A stretch of DNA of 64,000 nucleotides, taken from assembly GCA_009746045.1 (NCBI GenBank), contig RPFO01000814.1:1-64000 (forward strand), given 5' to 3'. The position numbers and the translations under genes are program-made. The stretch comes from Mesostigma viride (lineage: Eukaryota; Streptophyta; Mesostigmatophyceae; Mesostigmatales; Mesostigmataceae). The notes under the pieces were generated by a model, which was not told the DNA's origin, searched no databases, and saw only the letters and a program-made list of their open reading frames with translations. Shown here one piece after another: positions 28,189 to 38,559 of the stretch (position 1 is its first letter; the number at the start of each line of letters is the position of its first letter).

Positions 28189-28194
28189 TCACTG
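28185..28194 (-). promoter_or_regulatory. Candidate UGA readthrough site between gag and pol
   Basis: On the minus strand, the correct zinc-knuckle frame ends CAG CAG UGA CUA G, and pol continues in the same frame directly after the UGA. UGA followed by CUAG is an established leaky stop context in eukaryotes (known from alphavirus and some cellular readthrough genes). That gag and pol are in frame is seen directly; actual readthrough is inference. Confidence 0.65.
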
Positions 28195-29539
28195 CTGCCC
28201 AGACTGGCCTCCTGCCCCAGCAGGCTTGGCCTTCCTGTCAGGACACTCACGACGCCAGTGACCTTCCTTGCCACACACAAAGCATGCTCCACCCTTCTTC
28301 CCAGACCCAGCCCCACCCTTGCCAGGCTTCCCCTGGCCTCCCTGAGGCTGCCCACCCTGCTTGCCCTGGTTGCCTTGAGCTTGGCCCTTGCCTTGCCCTT
28401 GGCCACCCTTACCCTGCTGACCACCAGCTTGCTGGCCCCCAACCCCTCCTTGGGAACCTGCACCCTTGCCACCCTGAGCCCCTGCCTCTGGCGCCTGAAG
28501 CGCTTACGCTTGTTGGGCCTTGCCCCATCACGGGCTGGGTACCCGGGGACATCACCTTGGCCCTGCACAGCGGAGGTGGCATTGCTGCCATGGGACTGGA
28601 TAGCCTTGCAGGCAGGATCTGGCTTCCTTATGCTGAGGATTACAAGCTCCAGAGCACGCAAGGAGCCATCAGTCTGGTTAAGAAACATGCGGGCACCGTT
28701 CCTCCCATCCACACTCAAACCCATACGGTCCAGGAAATAGTCTGCCAAGGCCCTATCTGTGACCAGGAAGCCATACTTGGCCCCCTTGTCCCTGATACGG
28801 TTGAGCCTAGCCCATTCCTCTGCCACAGGGCCCACTATCTCAAAGGTGTCATACTGATGCTTGTAGTAGTTGGTGAGGTTGAGAACCTTGTCAGAGAACT
28901 CCTCCCTCAACCCATCCAGGAACTGTGCCCAGGTTAGCTTATCCTTGACAGCAGTCCTAGCCTTCTCCCTGACACGCTCTGACGAGTCCCTGTTGCACGT
29001 GGACGAGTGAAACACTTGCACTAGGTTGACAGTGGGGTCCACGGAGAACACAACAAGCTCCATGTCCTCTAGCCACTTGTCCAAAGCTTCCTGTGCTAGT
29101 GGTGGGTTAAGAGGCTTTTGTCCATTCATAACAGTGACAGCACTCATGTGAGGTCTCGACCCTGGCAGCGCCTTCACTGGCTCCACCACAGCGGGTGTCA
29201 CAACAACAGCACCACTTGGTCCAGCAGGCACAGGGGAGAGCACATCCACATGAGGCCTCTTACCATTGCCGTCAGCGGAGGGGTCCCTCTTACGCTTCTC
29301 CACGGCAGGTTGCCCATTCGCCACCGTTATTGCATCAGATGCCCCGCGCCCGCGCCTTGCGCGCCTCCTCCACCGAGTCTTCGTGTCGCCTCTTGCTCCC
29401 TGGTCGCTTTCCCCCATCGCCGTCGCTGGCTGGGATCGCCTCTCCCACCAGCGCCTCCTTGCCCTTCCCAGGCTCCTGGCTCTCCAGCCGGTGCCCCCTC
29501 CTCGCCCTTGTCGCCGTCGCCCGGTTTGCCACGAGGCAT
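28189..29539 (-). CDS. gag: Element B gag with zinc knuckle (apparent frameshifts)
   Basis: It probably starts MPRGKPGDGDKGEEG near 29539. The reading shifts frame near 29470 and 29345, runs through ANGQPAVEKRKRDPS and LDKWLEDMELVVFSVD, and continues as a helical gag domain (LTWAQFLDGLREEFSDKVLN, NRIRDKGAKYGFLVTDRALA). Near 28500 another shift leads into a Gly/Gln-rich stretch and the CCHC knuckle CFVCGKEGHWRREC, ending at the UGA 28189-28191. The element A gag has the same layout (Gly/Gln-rich region, then knuckle, then UGA-CU). Whether the shifts are real or sequencing errors is open; pol downstream is intact. Confidence 0.75.
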
Positions 29540-29592
29540 TATATACAAGTGGGGACACAACAATAAAGGCGAAGGAAAAAGGAAGAACTGAC

Positions 29593-30779
29593 TCAAGCAC
29601 TGGCGTCGCTGGGGGATGCCGTGGGCACCGTCCCAGCTACTGACTCAGCACCTGCTTGGTTCGCTGCCTCCAGCTCTCGCTCTTGAGCAGTGGCTGCGAT
29701 GGGCGTCTCTGGCCGCTCCTCGTCGCTGCCAGCGGCGTCCTCCCCGTCGGCGTAGGGTCCAAGCACTCTGCTAACGGGTCGCCCGTCTGCAGATTTCTCC
29801 ACTGGGATCCGGGGCTCGCTCCCACTCTGGCGATCCCACTCAAGGTTCTTCACCCACCGCGTTCCACCACCCCGCTTGTCGTTGCAGGCCCCACGACCAC
29901 CGTAGTCGTGTTCGGGCTCTTGCGGGACGTGCAGCTCAGCACGACGTCGTGCAGCGTACCCTTCTACGGTACCGTCGCCTTGTCTATCTGCTGAGATGAA
30001 CGTTCGATGATCCCCTCTGGCTGATCAACGAATTGGTAATGGAAGTCTTCTGGCGTTACCTCCCGACCCGTGATGACCTCGACCACTGGATCGTGTGCTT
30101 CTGGTTCCGCCGCCCGCGGTGTGTCGAGTGTTGACCAAATCCCAAATGGTCGTGTGGTTATCACCCACCGGTCTGCGTTGCCCCGTGACTCCTGCAAAAG
30201 AATGTTCACGAGGTGTTCGCACGTTTGGGAAACCACCTCTGCCGACGACCAGGGGTTGTCGACTTCGCGCGCCTGCGCTTGCCTGATCACGTCCGGGACT
30301 TCAACTCCCGCGCCCAGCACAGAAGTTGCCACCTGATGGTTGAACAGTCGCGCTGCTCCCAGTCCAATGGCCACTATCTGGCCCTGTGCCTCCCGCGCCA
30401 AATCCAGCTGCGACACGGTCACGTGCCCGCCCTGGTGAGCCACCTCCAGACCGTAAATCGTCGAGGACAGCTCGTCCCTTAGCGACACAAACTTTTCGAC
30501 GGCCTCTCGCGACAATTCGCCGGGAGCTGTCGAAGCCTCAATCTGCATCACAATGGGGTCGCTCGCCGCCGGCCCTGCTGCAGTTCCACAAACTGCCACC
30601 CAACCTTTCTTCGCCAGCCCCCTAGCCAGGTACGCCGCCTGGACGAAGGTTGATGCTGTGCTCGGATGAGCGTAGGGATGAAAAGGTCGTGTTCGCTCCG
30701 GGGCTCCTACCCGAAGCTGCGGCTGCGAGCTTTGGCTTTGCGAAGGCTCAATGGCCCGCTCCGTCGGCACGTTGGACAT
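29593..30779 (-). CDS. Leader ORF of element B, unknown function (one frameshift near 29966)
   Basis: It starts MSNVPTERAIEPSQSQ 26 bases after the 5' LTR and reads 271 aa to a stop at 29964. It has helical, Ala-rich segments such as LARGLAKKGWVAV and LDLAREAQGQIVAIGLGAARL. A protein-like continuation (VPQEPEHDYGGRGAC, then VKNLEWDRQSGSEP) runs in another frame to 29593, next to the gag start. So one protein of about 390 aa with a single shift is likely. No domain was recognised. Its position right behind the LTR and before gag is shared with element A. Unknown accessory protein or gag extension. Confidence 0.55.
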
Positions 30780-30805
30780 GAAGATGAAAAGGAGACAATA
30801 ATACG

Positions 30806-31453
30806 AGTTAGAAAGAGCTCCCAACGTATGTGAGCTCAGACTTGGTCTTTCACAGCGCGGCTTAGCCAATGTTGCAAGGCAGCAACCTTAAATCTGTTCA
30901 CCAGGCCACGACCACAATGGGCACTTCCACGACCAAGGTGCACCCACGGTTCGTGCTTTCCGAGATAGCTGGTCATCCCCCATGACCAAGCTATATCCTT
31001 TGCGTTGTTCCTCGTTCCCATCGGCATCACGAGGCACGTGCAGGCGTGCAAGCAAATCCACAACGTCCACTGGCATCAGTGCAGAGCCAGGACGTACTGG
31101 ATTTGCCTAGACTCTGCAACCTAGGAAGTACAGGACCTGTCACAAGCCTGCAAGGTCTAGTATCCTTGCAGCCCTGTGCCAGCTCCAGTACCCTACTAGT
31201 CACAGGCTGCTGCTCCTCCTGGTCTACGTGGACCACAGTCACGTGATAGACAGGCTAAGCCTGTGCAGGCACGGCCTGCCACGTGTCCTGTCCACTATAC
31301 CAGAGGACTGCACCCTAGTCGGCAACGGATGGCTAGGACTTCGAGACTTGATATCTTTCTCGTCCCTTGTCTGTTTCAGGCGGTCAGCACGGCGTTGGAA
31401 AGGTCTTTCCAAACTGTATCCACTTAGCATATTGGTTGCCCAAAATGCTAACT
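30806..31453 (-). repeat. 5' LTR of element B
   Basis: 648 bp with AGTTAG...CTAACT ends, matching 22081-22724 at roughly 97 percent. On its inner side the internal region begins CGTATTATTG on the minus strand, sharing CGTATTA with element A. Confidence 0.9.
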
Positions 31454-33670
31454 TCGTCAGGCGCGGGCGTGGGCTCCCAGCTGGCCCACGTCCTCCGACA
31501 GCTGCTCAAGGCGGACAAGCTCAAGGCGGCGGCAGCGGGGGGTGCGGCACAAGTCAGCCGCGTCATGCCAGATAAGTGCCCCACGGTTGTGACTGAAGCT
31601 CATGATGTTCCCTCTAGGCATATTGCGGCCATAGATACCATGGCAGGCGTGTCTATCACGAGCCCGGCGGCGGCCGAGGCCTATTACCCTTTGCTGCCCA
31701 GTAGTTGGAAGGAGGTTGCGGGGGTTGACGGGCAGCGGGCCTATAAGGTGGCTGGGCAGGTGCTCATCCCCATCCTAGGGGTAGATGTCCCTGTGCAAGT
31801 GCTAGAGGGTTACAAGGGTATCACCCTCATAGGTAACCCTTTTGTTTCCCTACCCGGGTTTTCTGTGTCAGCCGGCTTGGTGACCCTCGAGGGGGTGGGG
31901 AGCATAGGCTTGTACCAATATCACGTAGCGCTTGCAGCCCTCACGGGCCGGGGTCCCCCCGAGGCTATTAATCACCCTGAGGATTATGCCACTGCAGTAG
32001 GGGCCATTCGCGGGGCGGAATATACGGCAGAGCCGCTGGTAGCCGATGTCACGCAGCCGCATGCAGAAGTGTCACCCCAGCAGTCTTGGCATTTTTCCCT
32101 GGAGCATCGCCACTAAATCTCCTGTTAGTTATCCGCAGTTTAAGGAGGACTGCCGTGACCCTGTCAAGTTCCATAAGTGGCGCGCGGCTTTCTTGCGCGC
32201 GCAGCTGGAGTGGGCGATGTATGGGGTGTATGGGGAGTTGATGGAGGTGCCGCAAGGGGCGGTAAAGCTAAAATTGAAGTTTGTGCTCAAGTATAAGCAG
32301 GTCCTCCCCACTGACCCTGTCACATTTCATGTACGGCCCTGTGTCACGGAGTTTAGGGGCTCGTCTGAGTTGTCGGCGGAGGAATTGTTTACGCCCGGGC
32401 TGTCGCAGACCACTAGCCGGGTGTTAACCTCGGTGTTCTTGGGGCTGTTGGATCGGGGGTTGGACTATGCCATGGCCTGCTCAGATTTTCAGCGGGCCTT
32501 TCTCCATAGCGACCCGGCAGTGGCCGAGGAAGTGTGGCGTGGCACGGTGTATGTGGTCAAGGTCCCTTTGGTGTGGCGGGGGGAGCTGCGGTGTGTGTAC
32601 TTGCGGCTTCTCCTTGGTGTGGAGGGCCTGCAGTCTAGCCCCATCATCTTTCGCAAGACGGCTGAACGCATCTTTGCTAGCATGGGGGCGGTGTTTTCCC
32701 GCATCGATAGCAACCTCTTTCACATCCACACACCCAACCCACACGAGCCCGCGTTCATGCAATGGCATGGGGATGACTGGCGGCTTATTGGACCCCGGGC
32801 GTGGGTCCGGCAGTTCATAACCGCTGTGGCCAAGCTTTTGCCCACTAGCCGCACGTTGTGGCTGGACCCCGACACCCCCGTCCCTTTCTGTGGCCTAACC
32901 TACACTTTGCACCGCACACCGGTTGGCTGGTGCATTGACATGGCGGCCAAGCAGGAATACGCCGACAAGCTCGCGCAATCGCTGCCTGAGCGGCTGGATG
33001 CGTCCGCGGGACCGCAATTGCGCGGCCAGCTGGGGTGGCTCGCGGGCACGGTGCGACCCGACCTGTCCATCTACGCGCGTGCGCCCGACGCCGTGCTTGC
33101 GGGCATGGGAGCGCAGCATCTTCGGACGCAAGTCTTGGCGTCACCGGGCCTGCGCGTGTGGGGGGTGATATCACCCGCCCGGTGTCAATGACCATTTACT
33201 CTGACGCGAACCTGGAGTCGCGTACCATCACGCAGCTGCGCGCGCGGGAGGCGGCCATCTTTTTCTTGATAGCCCCACTGGGCGGCCCACTATTGTCGAC
33301 TGGTATAGCCGCATCCATCAGCGGGTAGTGGTAGACAGCAATCGCGCGGAGTGTCGCGCCTTCATTTCCGCTGTCGACCATGCGTGTTATCACGGTGCAG
33401 CATCTTTTGCAATGGATTGCGGATAAGGCCCGCGTGGCGCTGTCGCTCCGCATGCGGCTGTGCACAGATAGCAAGTCAATAATTGAGTTTCTGAATAACC
33501 CGCTCGCCTCCACCACCAAACTAGATTACCTTGTGTTGGCCGAGTCCGCCACGGTGTTGGATGAGCGGCGGTGGATCCCCGAGAGCGAGAATATTGCCGA
33601 TGCCTTGACCAAGCCAGCGATGCTGTCGGGGCCTCAGTACAAGCTGCTGCGGCAGCTCATGATGACATGA
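31454..33670 (+). pseudogene. Element D: broken pol (retropepsin-like, RT, RNase H) of the same copia-like family
   Basis: It begins abruptly at the end of the element B LTR. The retropepsin-like motif AIDTMAGVSI with ITLIGNPFVS comes first, then the RT with ACSDFQRAFLHSD and QWHGDDWRLIGP (HGDD), then RNase H with IYSDANLESRT, ECRAF, LCTDSKSIIEF and NIADALTKPA. Frame changes near 32090, 33170, 33280 and 33378 break it. It is closest to element C (same QRAFLHSD and WHGDD wording). Gag and integrase are missing from the left side, where sequence would be expected beyond element B but is the virus remnant instead. Confidence 0.85.
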
Positions 33671-34364
33671 GTTTTTTTTTACAGTGTGACCTGTCGTCTT
33701 TTTGCATGGGAATGGGCACTTCTTTCATCTGTGAATACATTTCCCTAGACCTGACAGGCGGCCAGTGTGCCTACTAATGATGCATGTGGTGCAGTTGCAC
33801 CCAAGTAGAAAAGGAGGCCGGGTCTGAGCAAAGCCCGGGTGTTTTTGGCGTGCTCAGATCCCAGCGTAGGGCACCCTCCTTGGAGTTTAGGATTTGGGGA
33901 CGGCCAGTGTGCCGTTACGTGTTTCTCTACTTGAACGTACGTAGGGTCAGTGCTACCCTATTGCCCCTCGCTTTAAATAATTTATGACAATTATTTGAAA
34001 AGAAAGTATGGGAGTTGTGCTCTCGAGTGGCATCTATCCGCTGGCCGGTAGTCGCCGGCCTGCATGGGCGCCTAGTCAGGTGGGCATCAAAGATTGGTGT
34101 CTAGATGCTAGTCGGTGCCTAAGCAAGGTACGGAAGCCAGTGCGCGCCGGGACGGTCAGAGAACCGTCGCCCTCGGTAGCACAGATCCGCTGAGTGCCGG
34201 TAGTCTCGGGTTAGAGGCTCAAGCATGCACTATCGGGTACGTAGCCTACCGGTAGTCTCGGGTTAGAGGCTCGAGCATGCCTTATCGGTTAGCGCCGCGC
34301 CGCTGAGCTCCTTGCGGCCTGGCCAGCTGCAAGGGTTCAATAGCAATCAGTGGCGGCTGCGGGC
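33671..34364 (+). other. 3' noncoding region after element D, with a candidate LTR start at 34014
   Basis: GAAAAGAAAGTATGGG directly precedes AGTTGTGCTC at 34014, resembling the polypurine tract and AGTT start of elements A-C. No second copy or end is available, so the LTR is only a candidate. A direct repeat of CGGTAGTCTCGGGTTAGAGG lies at 34198-34218 and 34251-34270. No gene is seen. Confidence 0.45.
34198..34287 (+). repeat. Short direct repeat, two copies
   Basis: Two copies of a 35-bp segment with core GGTTAGAGGCTC and GAGCATGC/AAGCATGC, spaced 53 bp. Confidence 0.7.
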
Positions 34365-35009
34365 TCAGCCTCCCACAATCGGTTCCCCAAACAACAAAAA
34401 TCCCGTCTCCATCGCCGGCGCGCTAGCCAGCGGTGAAGGGCATTCAACTGGTAACAGGATCTTGGGGGGGTCCACCCACAGCAGGTTGCCCAGCTTCCTG
34501 TTGACGATGAACCGAAGCTCACCCACCCCCTTGTTGGCCACTCCAAAGCAGCCATCCACCCACTTGGGCCGCCTCTCCCGGAACGCCACCATGCCCACGC
34601 CCGCTGCCCGGCTCATGAGCTTGCCCCATTCAGCCATGGAGCATCCCCGGCTGGGCTTGGGCACATTCCAATACTTTGAGCTCGCCACGACCGCTGGCTT
34701 GATGCAGTTCTCTTCGCTGGCATATATCTCCCGACAGCTCGGCCGCATAGCCAACAGGTCGAGCAGCCGTGCCTTCCCCGCCACCTCCGCCTTTGGTAGA
34801 CTCACCGCGTCCGCACGCAGTTGTTCATACTTATTCTGCTTCCCATATATTGCATCAGCACCTTCTTGCTCCTGGCCTGTCGCAACGCCCCCTACGCGGC
34901 GACTGTGCCAGGTGCAGTGCCTCTTGACCCTCGCAAGGGCCTCCTCCCTCTTCTTAGAGCACGCCCCTCTAGGGTTAGGAGGAGGGTCTTGCCCCCCCCC
35001 CACAGCCAA
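34365..35009 (-). CDS. Possible reverse transcriptase N-terminal fragment of an unrecognised element
   Basis: 214 aa. The segment KWVDGCFGVANKG followed by GELRFIVNRKLGNLLW has the shape of RT motif 1-2 (G-x-F-x-V-x-K, then L-R-x-I-V-x-R-x-x-N). No catalytic Asp pair follows before the stop, so at most the start of an RT is present. It lies 158 bp downstream of the 351-aa ORF on the same strand. The call is a weak pattern match. Confidence 0.35.
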   Translation of the reverse strand: MAVGGGQDPPPNPRGACSKKREEALARVKRHCTWHSRRVGGVATGQEQEGADAIYGKQNKYEQLRADAVSLPKAEVAGKARLLDLLAMRPSCREIYASEENCIKPAVVASSKYWNVPKPSRGCSMAEWGKLMSRAAGVGMVAFRERRPKWVDGCFGVANKGVGELRFIVNRKLGNLLWVDPPKILLPVECPSPLASAPAMETGFLLFGEPIVGG

Positions 35010-35167
35010 TTAAGCCAACGCACTACCTTGCATTGCAGTGTGTACTCGCGGTGGCGGCGCGTGGCACGCTGTCACCGGCGTGCCAATCTCACCCTGCCCC
35101 ACGCGGTGTACGCTGCATGGCCTAAGTGGTTATGGCAGCGGGAAAAGGGAGCGGTCCCGCTGGGATT

Positions 35168-36223
35168 CTATTTCCCTACTTGTTGAGCCTTGCTGAGCTT
35201 GTCCAAGAGGATCGCAGTTTGGAGAGCTGCCTTGACAGCCGGGGTGGCTGACAGTGCAGCCTCCTCCCCCAATGGCAGGAGGTGGCTGGCCACCTTCCAC
35301 CCCCCCCCTCCTTGCCCCTCCACCTGCAGCAAGGCCGCCACCACCCTCATTAGGTACTCCATGCCCACAAGCTCCCCGGCTGCTGAGCCCAGCTCCTTGA
35401 GAAGGGTGTCCATGGCCAATGCAATGTTCATGACAATTTTCCTGTTCTCCAGGTTCCGCCAATGTCCAGGCTTGACCGTCATGACCCACGACCGGATTCC
35501 CATCCCATTGTCGCTGGCGTCCTCCAACACCCCCGGCAGCACCTGCTCCGAAATCCGATATTTCACGCTCTTGGCTCGGCTTGGCAGCGCAACCCCTTTC
35601 GAGGCCTTGAAGTGGCTTCCCGCCCCCTCCATTCCTCCCAGCGCTGCCTTCAAACCTTGCATGAATTTCTCGACTGCGACCTCCCCCTCCTCGTCCTCCT
35701 CGTCGTCCTGATTTTTGGTTTCCGGAGGTGCCCCAACGAATGTCGCCAACCTCGCCCTCATTTCCTTTCCGACAGCCCCCCCACCTGCCGAAACCTTGGC
35801 CGCGCCTTTCGGCTTGGCCATTTTTCGCTGCGCAGGTGTCGTTGGTGGCAGCGCCTGATCCTCCTCCTCGTCCGCCGCGAGATCTGCCACGGCCAGCAGT
35901 TTTGCCACCAACGTTCCGTTTGGGTCACGTGCGTCCAACACGTCGGCAACATCAACGTGATCGGCCAGCAACTGCACGACAGACTTCAGTTGGCTCGAGC
36001 TCCACGAGCTGGCGTCCGTCACCCAGTCCTCGGCACCGAAGACCTGCTCGACTGCCCCCACCGCCTCTGCGGGGCTGATGCACTTGGCGAGTAGAGTGGC
36101 GAGCTGCTTCTTTTTGGCGCTGAAGGCGACTGGCGCGTGACTGGCGGCAGCAGCCCGCGGTGTGGGCGTCCCGTCCTCCCCGCGCGCTGCCTGCCCTGCT
36201 GTAGCCTTGCGCCCCTTAGGCAT
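35168..36223 (-). CDS. Hypothetical 351-aa protein, possibly gag-like
   Basis: It starts MPKGRKATAGQAARG with a basic N terminus, has an acidic stretch (QDDEEDEEGEVAVEKF) near the middle, and many helical Ala/Leu-rich segments (KQLATLLAKCISPAEAVGAVEQV; MNIALAMDTLLKELG). No zinc knuckle or known domain was found. The codon pattern looks coding over the whole length and there is no interruption. Together with the RT-like fragment downstream it may be the first ORF of a retroelement. A host gene cannot be excluded. Confidence 0.4.
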   Translation of the reverse strand: MPKGRKATAGQAARGEDGTPTPRAAAASHAPVAFSAKKKQLATLLAKCISPAEAVGAVEQVFGAEDWVTDASSWSSSQLKSVVQLLADHVDVADVLDARDPNGTLVAKLLAVADLAADEEEDQALPPTTPAQRKMAKPKGAAKVSAGGGAVGKEMRARLATFVGAPPETKNQDDEEDEEGEVAVEKFMQGLKAALGGMEGAGSHFKASKGVALPSRAKSVKYRISEQVLPGVLEDASDNGMGIRSWVMTVKPGHWRNLENRKIVMNIALAMDTLLKELGSAAGELVGMEYLMRVVAALLQVEGQGGGGWKVASHLLPLGEEAALSATPAVKAALQTAILLDKLSKAQQVGK

Positions 36224-36450
36224 TGCTGCTCAGGGCCAAAAACGGCTCCGACAGTACAGGTTCGTCAAACCAGAGGTTCGCTTCCCCTGGCTTGCTGTCG
36301 CCGCCCTCGTGAAAAGAAAAGAGGCCGACCTTAGCTAGGTGGGTTTGTTTTTGTCCTTTTTTGCGTGTCATGCGGCCTTGGCCCGGACGGCATTTTTTCG
36401 CCACGCAAATGTTGCGTCTGAACAAATGACGCAATGTGGCGTTCTAATTG

Positions 36451-36475
36451 CCGGCAGCTTACGTAAGGCTGCCGG
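36451..36475. repeat. Hairpin CCGGCAGC...GCTGCCGG
   Basis: An 8-bp perfect stem around a palindromic TTACGTAA-containing loop, upstream of the 351-aa ORF. It could be a terminal or subterminal structure of an element; nothing else supports this. Confidence 0.5.
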
Positions 36476-36479
36476 GGCT

Positions 36480-37680
36480 ATTAGGTCACATATTGCGTGA
36501 GAGAAAGAATCTAGATCTAGTTAATCACTACGCCATGAGCCAAGAAAACTAGACAGTGGCAGGTTTATATCTCAACGTAGCTCCTGCCACCTGGCCAAGA
36601 AAAACTGGCCAAAGTGTTGGCCACGACTGATCCGGATCAGGCCGCACCGGCCTCAAAAGGTATGTCACGTGAACCCAATAACCTAGCTATAGCGGCTGCC
36701 CTTCCATCTCGATCACTATAAAGAAACTATGTTCAGAGAACCACGATTGTCTATTTGGTGTTATCAACTGACCGTCCTTCATGACGTGCTTGTTCCCCTT
36801 TGATGTGTATCGCTGTGCAACCTTGTCTGTTACTGACCATACACTTGTAGGTGTTTACCTAGCCACGGGCGGCTTGAAGATTGATGTTCCTCAAGCGGCG
36901 GATGGAGAACTGAGTGCATTGAGTGTGACTTGCGATCGAAGAATGTGTTCCGCGATCGAGTGCAAATGCTGTTTTAAATCGTGCTCAATAAGTGGCCATA
37001 TGTGAATGGTCAACGTAGTGGGTTTCTTAGTAGTATGGGTTTCTCCATTAATTTGGATGATTGATAAGGGTTAATTCAACTAGTGTGTTTCTTAGTAGTA
37101 TAATGTGTTTCTTCATTAATTTGAATGATTGATAATTGATTAATTGATTTGAATTATTGCCACATGATGCATAACTTAAGCTTCTAATGTTTGCACAATT
37201 ATGTGGGTTTCCATGAAGTCAAATGACAATGCAAATCACAATACACTAGGTTGGACAAATCACAAGGTTGAATTGAATTGAATTGAATTGTAACATAATT
37301 CCGTTGGGAGTATATGTAGCACATAGCCCAGAGAAGGGGCATATGGCCTATCATACATTCTAAGCTACTTCCTGCAAGGGTGGGAATGTAAACAACACTT
37401 GCTCTAGGTGCACTAGGGCACCTGCACCACCCAGAGTTTCAGGCAACACCCAGCTACTAAGGGGAGCCTGTCATAGGTGGGGAAGATCAGCACAGCTATA
37501 CAAGAGCTAGGGCATGGCTTCTCAGCAGTGAGTGACCCCCTGCATGGGCACTGCATAATTAAATAAAGCTAGGCATCATCTGGAGGGTGGCTCATCATAG
37601 GCACACATGTACATGACTAAAAAGGCTAGGCCTCAGCTGGTATAGTGCCTGTAGTAGGCGGGCGTGTACAAGGCCACTGT
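36480..37680. other. AT-rich spacer with duplications and a pentanucleotide repeat
   Basis: A segment containing TTTCTTAGTAGTAT and CATTAATTTG is duplicated (about 37022-37066 and 37085-37130). A short TTGAA/GAATT repeat lies at 37266-37291. From there to 37680 is the likely 3' flank of the LINE-like ORF. No gene was recognised. Confidence 0.5.
37266..37291. repeat. (TTGAA)n microsatellite, candidate LINE 3' tail
   Basis: About five tandem copies of the 5-mer. It lies 390 bp downstream of the LINE-like ORF in that gene's direction. Simple repeats often mark LINE 3' ends. Confidence 0.5.
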
Positions 37681-38559
37681 CTAACTATTCCACACTACTG
37701 CTGCTGTATTCCCCCAGGCTGGGGCTGCTGGAGTCGCTGGGGCCGCGGTGGTCGAGGGGGTCACGTGCCAGGGCTTGTGGCCGACGTAGATGGCCGCCCC
37801 CTTCCAGTACACCGGCTGGCCCGCCTTGGTCGGCCGGAGCTGGAGGTAGGTCGGCCATAGCTCCCGTCGCCGTTGTTGCTGCGCCAGGGTCAAGTCGTCG
37901 TCCACGGTGAAGGGAGTGTTCTCGAGCCGCTTGCGGCGTCTGAGAAACGAAATATTGTCCGCTGGGCTATCAAAGATGAGAAGAAGCGGAGGCGCCCCTG
38001 CCTTACCCCGCGCGCGGGGGAGGCGGTGGGCGGTCAGCTTAATCTCACCAAGGAGGCCCGTGCGTGCAAGGATTTTGCTCTCAAATGCACGTGCAAGCTT
38101 CTCGGAATTCTCACCTTCCACCATGTCGAAGTTCTTGAGTATGGCGTTGAGGCTGCGCTTGGCGAGCTCGGCCTCCTCGCGGAGGTCAAGCGTCTGCCGC
38201 TGGAGCTGGGCTGCGACGGCGCAGGTGGTTGAGGTGGTATGTTGCTTAAGCATGTCCGCCCGGCAGGTCGTGATGGGAGGAGCATCGCCGGCCAGGCCAC
38301 TGGCCGGGGCTGGCTTGGCGGCAATGTCCTTCACTGCCTGGGCGGTGAGGCCTGCGGTGTTCTGCAGGACCTCGATAGCAATGGCATTATCCTTAAGACG
38401 CTGGTCGATGTCGCGGAGCTGGGCGGTGATGGAGTCGGTGGAGTCGGTGGAGGTGGAGGCAAGGAGGGTGGAGGTGGAGGTGACGGTGGTGGAAATGTTA
38501 GGGAGCTCAGCAGCCAGCGTGCCTCCCAATGCCGCCACATCTGTGGCAAGGGGGGTCAC
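37681..38559 (-). CDS. L1-type LINE ORF1 protein, partial (no ORF2 nearby)
   Basis: About 292 codons; the frame is open further upstream and the true ATG is uncertain (38559 is a GTG). The N-terminal half is helical and coiled-coil-like (ITAQLRDIDQRLKDNAIAI). The C-terminal half matches the L1 ORF1 RNA-binding region: AHRLPRARG, LLLIFDSPADN, FLRRRKRLENTPF, DDLTLAQQQRRRELWP and YWKGAAIYVG. ORF1p coats LINE RNA. The usual endonuclease/RT ORF2 does not follow; only about 400 bp of noncoding sequence and a short tandem repeat do. Confidence 0.75.
   Translation of the reverse strand: MTPLATDVAALGGTLAAELPNISTTVTSTSTLLASTSTDSTDSITAQLRDIDQRLKDNAIAIEVLQNTAGLTAQAVKDIAAKPAPASGLAGDAPPITTCRADMLKQHTTSTTCAVAAQLQRQTLDLREEAELAKRSLNAILKNFDMVEGENSEKLARAFESKILARTGLLGEIKLTAHRLPRARGKAGAPPLLLIFDSPADNISFLRRRKRLENTPFTVDDDLTLAQQQRRRELWPTYLQLRPTKAGQPVYWKGAAIYVGHKPWHVTPSTTAAPATPAAPAWGNTAAVVWNS

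Larger units (their letters stand above)
22081..31453 (-). mobile_element. Copia-like LTR retrotransposon B (AGTT...AACT family), minus strand
   Basis: A 9.4-kb unit with LTRs at 22081-22724 and 30806-31453 that differ at roughly 20 sites (about 3 percent, hand count). Read on minus: LTR, CGTATTA primer region, leader ORF, gag with zinc knuckle, UGA, integrase, retropepsin-like, RT, RNase H, 3' region, polypurine tract (AAAAGAAGAAAGGGTTGG just before the LTR). The outer flanks do not match (GGCTA versus TCGTC) and belong to different sequences: virus remnant on the left, another element's pol on the right. So the flanks were probably rearranged after insertion. Confidence 0.88.
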
